Of a stretch of 6,353 bases of DNA, positions 1 through 5,355 are shown piece after piece (the stretch's first letter is position 1; every line of letters begins with the position of its first letter). The notes under the pieces were generated by a model. The model saw only the letters and a program-made list of their open reading frames with translations, did no database searches and was not told the DNA's origin. The translations under genes were made by a program, and so were the position numbers. The DNA is from Legionella genomosp. 1 (lineage in GTDB: Bacteria; Pseudomonadota; Gammaproteobacteria; Legionellales; Legionellaceae), in the NCBI GenBank assembly GCA_945862275.1, contig CAMAYA010000074.1:1-6353 (forward strand). Direction: 5' to 3'.

Positions 1-60
1 ATCGTGGTTTTGCCTAAAAACAGCGCAGCTGTATAGCGGGTTTTCTATTCGGTTATAAAA
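1..60. other. Left-edge sequence, no supportable gene
   Basis: Frame 1 is open from base 1 and ends at TAG 34-36 (last residues I-V-V-L-P-K-N-S-A-A-V), which could be the tail of a plus-strand gene outside the window. Twelve codons are too few to judge. Nothing else was seen here. Confidence 0.2.
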
Positions 61-76
61 GGCTCTTGCAAGAGCC
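57..76 (-). terminator. GC-rich palindrome with T-run, possible leftward intrinsic terminator
   Basis: Bases 61-76 read GGCTCTTGCAAGAGCC, a perfect 16-base palindrome that folds as a 6-bp stem with a TGCA loop. On the minus strand it is followed by TTTTATAA, giving a short intrinsic-terminator pattern for leftward transcription. On plus there is no T-run. It lies about 50 bases before the IS256 transposase start, so it may instead be part of that element's left end. Confidence 0.35.
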
Positions 77-124
77 ATCCACATTCTCCAAACTATTGGT
101 GTTGAATCAATTAGAGGGAATGAG

Positions 125-292
125 ATGGCTGACTATGATATTAAATTAAACACGAACCAGTTGGTAGATGTGTTAAGTAAAAATGATGCGATTAAAGAAT
201 TGCTAGAGTCTGTATTGAACCAGGTTCTGGCCAGTCAGATGACGGAGCATCTTGGCGCTGAACGCCATGAACAAACAGACTCCATCTGTTGA
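125..292 (+). pseudogene. N-terminal remnant of an IS256-family transposase
   Basis: ATG at 125, preceded by AGAGGG at 113-118, opens a 55-codon frame: MADYDIKLNTNQLVDVLSK, then K-E-L-L-E-S-V-L-N-Q-V-L, then ASQMTEHLGAERHEQTD. The last block is diagnostic of IS256 mutator-type transposases (Q/E-M-T-E-x-L-G-A-E-x-x-E-R/Q-T-x, normally followed by R-x-G-Y-R-N-G). Here the match stops after Q-T-D near base 280 and the frame ends with S-I-C and TGA at 290-292. The full protein is about 400 aa, so only the first eighth is present; the DDE catalytic core is gone. The start and ribosome site are intact, so a short peptide could still be made, but it would be inactive. Confidence 0.78.
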
Positions 293-500
293 CGTCGTCA
301 TTCCACCCAAGTCAAATGCTGTTTTAAATGATAAAGCGGCTCCCCAGCGCAATAGTAATATTATTGAAATTGCGGCTCGTGGGCGAATGGGTTGGCAAAA
401 AAGAAGGCAGTATGGGCGGCGGAATTTATCTGAACTTGGTGTGCAACGGTACCAGCGTATTCTTGGAAATGCGATGCATGCAAGCTATAGATCCGCCTAA
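279..500 (+). pseudogene. C-terminal remnant of an IS5-family transposase
   Basis: The frame ending with TAA at 498-500 encodes DVVIPPKSNAV, then a gap, I-I-E-I-A-A-R-G-R-M-G-W-Q-K, YGRRNLSELGVQRYQ and ILGNAMHA. This matches the third catalytic block of IS5-family (IS4/IS5 superfamily) DDE transposases, usually VIPPR..AV ... YxRRSLxExxxxRxKxxxGxxLxAR. The catalytic Glu is present in LSELG; the usual Lys of the Y-R-E-K signature is Gln here. The first two catalytic Asp regions are absent, and after MHA the usual last 30 or so residues are replaced by SYRSA and a stop, so both ends are broken. The frame runs upstream to a TTG at 252, but that part is the IS256 fragment read out of frame and is not part of this gene. 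Confidence 0.72.
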
Positions 501-527
501 ATTTTGGAAAATGCCAAGGGATCAAGC

Positions 528-629
528 CTAGCTGACTTTCGATGCCTGTCGTGGGTCTTCTGCTTTATATAGTAGATCGGAAAGTGCTTGGCGCAACGCA
601 TCAAAGTTCAAATGCTTTTTCATCGACAT
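528..629 (-). pseudogene. Short N-terminal fragment resembling an IS transposase
   Basis: A 33-codon minus-strand frame beginning MSMKKHLNFDALRQALSD and ending after D-P-R-Q-A-S-K-V-S at a TAG. The pattern of a basic start, an F-x-x-L-R-x-x-L-S helix and a D-x-R-x-x-S-K-V segment resembles the first 30-odd residues of DDE transposases whose next segment is usually a 'L-x-D-x-L-M-S-G-F-A' stretch. That stretch is missing: the frame stops at once. I read it as the start of a degraded transposase gene of a different family from its two neighbours. The match is from memory of the family pattern and is short, so it could also be a chance ORF. Confidence 0.35.
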
Positions 630-764
630 ATAAAATCATAACGTAAATTAAACTTACCCACATTCCCCTGAATATGTGTTCTAAATGCAACCTGTTTGGT
701 CTGATTTATTGTGACTTATGAGCGATTTTGCGCGAAGATTATTTTTTTAATCGCGCTACATCCC
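630..764. other. Intergenic stretch between operon end and IS debris
   Basis: AT-rich sequence with no supportable gene apart from the hairpin at 730-756. On the minus strand a TATGAT hexamer near 638-643 lies just ahead of the small transposase-like fragment and may be what is left of its promoter or IS end. No inverted-repeat partner was identified. Confidence 0.4.
730..756 (-). terminator. Stem-loop after the operon, possible weak terminator
   Basis: GCGC (730-733) pairs with GCGC (753-756), and GATTA (737-741) pairs with TAATC (748-752), with a 3-base bulge and a 6-base T loop on the plus strand. It begins 9 bases past the last stop of the operon, the right place for transcription to end. 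However, the minus-strand transcript would have an A-rich loop and no U-run after the hairpin (CAAAATCGC follows), so it is not a classical intrinsic terminator. It could be a 3'-end protecting hairpin. Confidence 0.3.
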
Positions 765-1505
765 TTACTGGGCGTAAATTTGAGCCATGTGTCCCCAACG
801 CGAATCCCATCCCCGGCGTTTTAATCGTGTATTTTGCTTTAAAAAAGACAAAAACGAGTTAATCGATGCGCCTTTATAAGCGATAATCACCATGTTAGCG
901 GTTCCTGCGACCGGTAGGGCTACCGTACAATGCTGGAAATGGAGACGTATCAGGTTAAAAATAGGCCATTGCTCCTGTGGATTCGCTAGATTAATGGCCA
1001 GTATTCCCCCGGGCAGCAGCACTTCTCGACAAGACGTAAAAAAATCAGAACTGTTACACTGTGGGGGAAAGAGGTGGGCGTTGAATAGATCGATCATGAG
1101 ATGTTGATAGCGCGAGGACGTATTCTGAAGAAAACAAAGCGCCTCTTGATGGATCACACGCAAATGGTTGATGCGTGAGGTCATAAAATACGAATGTGCA
1201 ATCTCAATAACACCGAGCGACTGCTCCACCACATCCAGTTGAAACCCGTCTAAATAAGGTGCCAATGCATGGGCGGCTCCAGCACCGCCCAATCCTAACA
1301 AGCAACTCTCACCCGGCATCTTTTGTGCCGCGAGAATAAGAGGTTTGATGTATTGGAGAACCGGCCGTTCAGGATGGCGGCGATTGATCACGGTTTGCAA
1401 AGCGTTACTGCCTAATGTCAGCCAGCGATAAGCCATGTTTTGATGAACTTCTGCCTCATCCAAACCGCGATGAATACACCGGCCTGCGAGTGTTTTCCAT
1501 CTCAT
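765..1505 (-). CDS. Spermidine-synthase-like / class I SAM-methyltransferase-fold protein
   Basis: A 246-aa Rossmann-fold protein. The AdoMet-site glycine motif is LLGLGGAGAAHA (about 69-80), followed by an acidic strand end VVEQS (E94), the A-L-C-F-L segment after the second strand (about 122-126), YQHLMIDLFNAH (about 133-144) and the motif around LLPGGILAINL (163-173). The A-Y-R-W-L-T-L block before the fold (about 25-31) is typical of short spermidine-synthase-like proteins. Genuine aminopropyltransferases have a catalytic Asp in a D-x-x-D pattern; here D139 is followed by Asn at that point (DLFN), so polyamine synthesis is doubtful and the activity is unknown. I start it at 1505, where ATG overlaps the astB TGA (ATGA) as at other junctions. 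A GTG at 1574 would add 23 residues read through the astB end and looks less natural. No Shine-Dalgarno precedes the ATG, so translation probably depends on termination-reinitiation from astB. It is the last gene of the operon. Its role beside arginine catabolism is not established. Confidence 0.75.
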   Translation of the reverse strand: MRWKTLAGRCIHRGLDEAEVHQNMAYRWLTLGSNALQTVINRRHPERPVLQYIKPLILAAQKMPGESCLLGLGGAGAAHALAPYLDGFQLDVVEQSLGVIEIAHSYFMTSRINHLRVIHQEALCFLQNTSSRYQHLMIDLFNAHLFPPQCNSSDFFTSCREVLLPGGILAINLANPQEQWPIFNLIRLHFQHCTVALPVAGTANMVIIAYKGASINSFLSFLKQNTRLKRRGWDSRWGHMAQIYAQ

Positions 1506-2848
1506 AATTGCTGGAATGGATATATGGGGCCTAATTTCAAAATCCCAGTGAGCACATCCAATGCCGTAAAGCACTCATTGATTAAAGCGGGATCATCCAA
1601 ATCTGTTGCGTGTAATTCAGTTCGATAGTGCTTCATAACCCACGCATCAAGCCTATCTAATAGCGCATCATTGATTAAAACGCCTTGATGCATCGCAGAC
1701 AACTCAGCCTCATTTAAAGGCACGCGCAAGCGTAAACAAGCCGGTCCACCACCATTTTTCATGCTTTGCTTGAGATCCAAATAATGTATTTGTTGAATCG
1801 GGTTGTTGCTTGATGCCAGCAAATCGTTAAGAAAAATTTTGATGGGTCCTGGTTGTTCGCATTCTGCCGGCAAAATGTATGCCATGTTATTGTGACTCAA
1901 TGTGATGAGCTGTCCATTAAAAAGGTAACTACGAACGGCGTCTTCGAGGTTTATTTGATCTCGACTGACTTCAATAACATGAAGGGGGAAGGGGGCTTTT
2001 TCACGCAATTCGTGAAGGACCCTTGGTTGATGCAGGAATGCGTCTTCATGGAGCAATAGGAGGCTTTCGTTGGCCACTGCAATGACATCGTTGTGAAAGA
2101 CGCCTTGATCAATGACTGTGGGGTTTTGGCAGGCAAAGACCGTGTGATTTAAATTTAATTGATGGCTACGCGCAATGGCTTCCGATGCTTCTCTTGTTTG
2201 GCGTGCAGGGAAGCGGCGGGGTTCTGGGTCAGATTTTGTTGAAGTCATGCCCCGTTTACCATAAACAAATAGATTGATGCCACTTTGTCCGTGGCTCGCA
2301 CACAGGCGGCTGTGATTGGCAGCCCCTTCATCAGCCGTCATGATGGTTTTAGGCAGCACCGGATGGTGATTGAAATATTGTTCGTTTGAAAAAATTCGTT
2401 GCAGTAAAAGGCGCGAAAAATCAGCTTCTTGATGACGGTGGAGATTGCTGATGAGATTTGCTGCGGTAAAATGGACGCGGCCATTTTGTGTGTCGAGACT
2501 GGAGGACACGGTGGCGGCATTTGCGGTCCACATGCTGGACGCTGAATATGCAGCGCTCAGCAAGGTTGGATTGCTGCGTTTCACACATTTTACCAACGCC
2601 GCAGGCGAGCCGGAAAAGCCTAATTGGTGTAATAGATTAAGATTAGGCCGTTGATGAGGGGGAAGGACCGCTTGTTGGATGCCTAAGTGGTGCAATAGGC
2701 GCATCTTGTTTAAGCCTTGGCGTGCCGCTGCCAGTGGATTGGATGTGTTGAATGCGTGTTTTGTTGAGGCCATATTGCCTGCGGCAAGGCCCGCGTAGTG
2801 ATGGCTGGGGCCAACCAGGCCGTCCATGTTTAATTCATAAAAAGCCAT
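1502..2848 (-). CDS. astB: N-succinylarginine dihydrolase AstB
   Basis: Second AST step: hydrolysis of N2-succinylarginine to N2-succinylornithine, CO2 and two ammonia molecules; this is the nitrogen-releasing reaction. The protein is 448 aa, full length (E. coli 447), and belongs to the amidinotransferase/arginine deiminase-type pentein fold. The N-terminus (about residues 4-20, VGPSHHYAGLA) and the block around 22-48 (GN.AS..., NPLAAA.QGL.KM) are characteristic. The catalytic triad is visible: E174 in TADEGAANHSR, H252 in GVFHNDVIAVANE and C371 in NGGGPACLRLRV, close to E174, H248 and C365 of the E. coli enzyme. The AGAGGT ribosome site 7 bases upstream and full-length match support the ATG at 2848. 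It sits 3 bases after astD, and its TGA overlaps the next gene's ATG. The order astA-astD-astB is kept, but no astE follows. No frameshift or missing catalytic residue was seen. Confidence 0.96.
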   Translation of the reverse strand: MAFYELNMDGLVGPSHHYAGLAAGNMASTKHAFNTSNPLAAARQGLNKMRLLHHLGIQQAVLPPHQRPNLNLLHQLGFSGSPAALVKCVKRSNPTLLSAAYSASSMWTANAATVSSSLDTQNGRVHFTAANLISNLHRHQEADFSRLLLQRIFSNEQYFNHHPVLPKTIMTADEGAANHSRLCASHGQSGINLFVYGKRGMTSTKSDPEPRRFPARQTREASEAIARSHQLNLNHTVFACQNPTVIDQGVFHNDVIAVANESLLLLHEDAFLHQPRVLHELREKAPFPLHVIEVSRDQINLEDAVRSYLFNGQLITLSHNNMAYILPAECEQPGPIKIFLNDLLASSNNPIQQIHYLDLKQSMKNGGGPACLRLRVPLNEAELSAMHQGVLINDALLDRLDAWVMKHYRTELHATDLDDPALINECFTALDVLTGILKLGPIYPFQQL

Positions 2849-2851
2849 GGG

Positions 2852-4327
2852 TTAGACCTCTATTCCGGGCAATATTGATTCGGGCAGCACTAAAGTGGGT
2901 TGCTCCAAGGATGCAATCGGATATGCGCAATAATCAGCTGCGAAATAAGCACATGCCCGATGGTTTCCACTGCGACCCACGCCACCAAAAGGTAAACTGC
3001 TGGCGGCTCCCGTGGTGGGTCTGTTCCAGTTAATCAAACCTGCGCGTATCGTTTGGTAAAAGTGTTGAAAACGCACGGGATTATCACTGAATAAACCTGC
3101 CGCCAGGCCATAACGTGTTTGATTGGCCTGTGTGAGTGCTTCTTCAAAGTCAGAATAGCGATAGATTTGCACAAAGGGCGCGAAAATTTCTTCGTCGGGG
3201 GGATTTGCAACGTGGGTCATGTCCATCACTCCAGGCGATAACAATCCGGTGTTCTCGTTTATTAAAGACATGGTTAAAAGCGATGTTCCCCCCAACTGTT
3301 GTAAGTTGAGTTGGGCATTTAAATGCGCTTCTGCATGGGCATGGCTTATCACAGGCCCCATAAACGGTTCTGGTGTGTCAGTAAACGGACCTACTCGCAA
3401 GGTGGTGGATGCGCGTAAAAAAGCGGTGAGAAAGGCATCACCTTCAATGGTATTCGGAATCATCATGCGTCTGGCACACGTGCAGCGTTGTCCGGCTGTG
3501 ATGAAGGTGGAGAGCAGGGCATGATACACAGCGGCTGGTGTATTGGCGACTTGATCGATGATGAGAGGGTTGTTCCCCCCCATTTCCAAGGCCAAAATGA
3601 TTTCAGGTCGTTCGCTAAATCGTTTGTTAATGAGCCGGCCTGTCGCATAACTTCCGGTAAAATAGACGCCCTGTATGTCTTGGTCCAATAAGCACTGGGC
3701 CGTTTTAGCGCCTCCTTGAATGCAATTGATAACGCCCGGGGGGAGTCCGCTGTCATGCCAGCACGCCATCATGAATGCAGCGACTGCCGGGGTTAATTCG
3801 CTGGGCTTATAGACCACGGTATTGCCGGCTAATAATGCTGGAATGATATGGCCATTGCTTAAGTGCGCAGGAAAATTAAAGGGCCCCAGTACGGCTACCA
3901 CTCCGTGGGGCTTGAAGCGTAAGGCTTGAGTGATGTCCTGATTAACGGTTTGTTTTTCTGTTGTTCTTTCATGGTAGGCTTGGATGGATAATTCGGCCTT
4001 TGCTATCACGGCCGTGGTTTCAGTCTGTGCCTCCCACCACGGTTTACCCGTTTCCAAAGCAATGAGTCGGCTCAGTTCTAGGTGCTTGTTGCTAACTTGA
4101 CCTGCGAATTGGCGAATATGTTGGATACGGCTTGAAATATCCAAATGGGCCCATGGGGGCAGGGCGTTGCGGGCGGCCTGATAAGCTGCGGATACTTCAT
4201 CTTCGGTGGCGTTTGTTCCCTGCCAAAGGGTTGAATTATCGGCAGGATTCGTGGAGATAAACGCCTCGCCCTGGCCTTGCGTCCAGCGCCCATTAATATA
4301 GTGATGTGTCTGGGTATCGTGTTTCAT
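2852..4327 (-). CDS. astD: N-succinylglutamate 5-semialdehyde dehydrogenase AstD
   Basis: Fourth AST step: NAD-dependent oxidation of succinylglutamate semialdehyde to N-succinylglutamate in the cytosol. At 491 aa it is full length (the E. coli protein is 492). It shows the aldehyde dehydrogenase layout: the AstD-like N-terminus with YINGRW, the oxyanion Asn in GPFNFP (N151), cofactor-binding YKPSELTP (about 173-180), the FTGS..TG Rossmann turn (223-230), the general base E248 in LEMGGNNP, and the catalytic C282 in GQRCTC. PFGGVGRSGNHR lies near the C-terminus. GQRCTC, EMGGNNP and the pathway neighbours favour AstD over a generic aldehyde dehydrogenase. The ATG overlaps the astA stop (ATGA), with GGAG 5 bases upstream. 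Only 3 bases separate its stop from astB, so it is co-transcribed. No defects were seen. Confidence 0.95.
   Translation of the reverse strand: MKHDTQTHHYINGRWTQGQGEAFISTNPADNSTLWQGTNATEDEVSAAYQAARNALPPWAHLDISSRIQHIRQFAGQVSNKHLELSRLIALETGKPWWEAQTETTAVIAKAELSIQAYHERTTEKQTVNQDITQALRFKPHGVVAVLGPFNFPAHLSNGHIIPALLAGNTVVYKPSELTPAVAAFMMACWHDSGLPPGVINCIQGGAKTAQCLLDQDIQGVYFTGSYATGRLINKRFSERPEIILALEMGGNNPLIIDQVANTPAAVYHALLSTFITAGQRCTCARRMMIPNTIEGDAFLTAFLRASTTLRVGPFTDTPEPFMGPVISHAHAEAHLNAQLNLQQLGGTSLLTMSLINENTGLLSPGVMDMTHVANPPDEEIFAPFVQIYRYSDFEEALTQANQTRYGLAAGLFSDNPVRFQHFYQTIRAGLINWNRPTTGAASSLPFGGVGRSGNHRACAYFAADYCAYPIASLEQPTLVLPESILPGIEV
2856..2861 (-). promoter_or_regulatory. Shine-Dalgarno of astB inside the end of astD
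   Basis: The minus strand reads AGAGGT about 7 bases before the astB ATG (2848), overlapping the last astD codons. It supports the chosen astB start and independent ribosome loading at this one junction, where the genes do not overlap. Confidence 0.55.
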
Positions 4328-5355
4328 GGATGCTCCGGGGTGACTACGCGCACTTTATCACCGCATTTTACCTGTAAAATCTGGGCTGTTTGTCTGCTGA
4401 TGGTGCAGGTCTGCTCTGCTGTATTGACCAGGGCCTGACTGGTGGTCGCGCGAAAATCAAGGTTGAGGTTAGCTATCATCGAGTAGTCACTCGATACTGG
4501 GTTGTTGATTTCTTGAATGGTCATGATTTGACTGTTTGCAATCGTTCGAATCTCATCACGTATTGCTTTGATTGTAGGGCCGGCATCAAAAATATCCACA
4601 TAATCTGTGTGGTGAAATCCTTCATGCAATAACATGCTCAGTGCAGCTTCCGTTAGGGTATGGGGTTTACCAATAACGGCTTGTCCTGCGTGAGATAATA
4701 GATTGACGTAGATTGGATTTTTAGGCATTAAATCACTGATAAATTGTTTGTTCATGGTCATGGTCATTTTATCCGCCTCAGCAAACGGCATGTGAAAGAA
4801 ATGCCCGCCCACGTCCTCCCAGAAGGGTGAATACCCATCTTCAGCTGAAACGCCCCGCATTTCAGCAATGAGCATGGGCATAAACCGCTCAGGAAATTGT
4901 GCCATGAATAAAAATCGTGCGCGTGAAAGCAACGCACCATTGTGTTTATGGCGGTGCATGGGATCTAAAAACAGCGTACACAGTTCACTGCATCCTTGAT
5001 TATCATTCACCAGGCTTAATACTTCATAATCAGTGCGTGCTGTTAGTAAGTCACAAGTCTGGGTGTGTTTTGAAAGTCGGTAGGAGTAAAAGGGCGCGTC
5101 AAACCCTGTGAATGATTCAATACCGGATGTACCAATAACCTTCTGGGTTAGCACGTCCTCTAATACAAATAAATAATATTCGTGTTCAGGCACGCTCAGT
5201 CCTTTTTTAAAAGACTCAGCCGACCATGCCAGGCGTCGCTCTAATAGGTCCATGTCATTCGGCAGGCTGGTCATGCCTACTCCCCGTTGTTGGGCTAGTT
5301 GATAGATAGCAAGAAGATCCGTCGTAAGCGCTGGCCGAAATAATAGGTTTGTTAT
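4324..5355 (-). CDS. astA: Arginine N-succinyltransferase AstA, with non-canonical ATA (or ATC/ATT) start
   Basis: First AST-pathway enzyme: arginine plus succinyl-CoA gives N2-succinylarginine, in the cytosol, using a GNAT-type fold. Read from ATA at 5355 the protein is 343 aa, matching the usual 340-344. Read from the first ATG (5274) it is only 316 aa and lacks 27 residues of the first strand and helix. Those residues (N-L-L-F-R-P-A then a D-L-L-A-I-Y-Q-L-A helix, before GMTSLP) align with the normal AstA N-terminus, so they belong to the gene. Between an in-frame TGA at 5389-5391 and the ATG at 5274 there is no ATG, GTG, TTG or CTG; only ATT (5362), ATC (5356) and ATA (5353) sit near the Shine-Dalgarno. 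Family motifs include SELCTLFLDP (about 124-132), AEMRGV and GYSPFW (about 165-179), LMPKNPIY (about 209-216) and DIFDAGPT (about 254-261). It overlaps astD by ATGA. Function is secure; the start is the open question. An N-terminally truncated product from 5274 would probably fold poorly. Confidence 0.93.
   Translation of the reverse strand: MTNLLFRPALTTDLLAIYQLAQQRGVGMTSLPNDMDLLERRLAWSAESFKKGLSVPEHEYYLFVLEDVLTQKVIGTSGIESFTGFDAPFYSYRLSKHTQTCDLLTARTDYEVLSLVNDNQGCSELCTLFLDPMHRHKHNGALLSRARFLFMAQFPERFMPMLIAEMRGVSAEDGYSPFWEDVGGHFFHMPFAEADKMTMTMNKQFISDLMPKNPIYVNLLSHAGQAVIGKPHTLTEAALSMLLHEGFHHTDYVDIFDAGPTIKAIRDEIRTIANSQIMTIQEINNPVSSDYSMIANLNLDFRATTSQALVNTAEQTCTISRQTAQILQVKCGDKVRVVTPEHP

Larger units (their letters stand above)
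61..629. mobile_element. Composite patch of decayed insertion sequences
   Basis: Three transposase pieces lie end to end: IS256-type N-terminus (plus), IS5-type C-terminal part (plus) and a short N-terminal piece on minus. None is intact. Matching terminal inverted repeats and target duplications could not be recognised, so the outer limits are approximate. It lies downstream of the ast operon and does not interrupt it. Confidence 0.55.

Noticed and set aside
1..36. C-terminal tail of a plus-strand gene ending at TAG 34-36
   Set aside because: Only 12 codons are visible and no family can be recognised.
10..37. Promoter-like TTGCCT and TATAGC hexamers 16 bases apart
   Set aside because: Weak matches to consensus, and AT-rich sequence makes chance occurrence likely.
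252..290. TTG at 252 as a real start of the IS5-type fragment
   Set aside because: Bases 252 to about 280 encode the IS256 block in another frame; this part is an out-of-frame extension, not IS5 sequence.
1502..1574. GTG start at 1574 for the spermidine-synthase-like gene
   Set aside because: It would add 23 residues encoded within the astB C-terminus with no recognisable domain; the ATG at 1505 forms the ATGA overlap seen at other junctions.
2752..3524. Plus-strand open frames of 93 and 101 codons opposite astD and the start of astB
   Set aside because: They lie antisense to well-supported genes with intact catalytic motifs, have no ribosome site or family resemblance, and are shadows of the minus-strand coding pattern.
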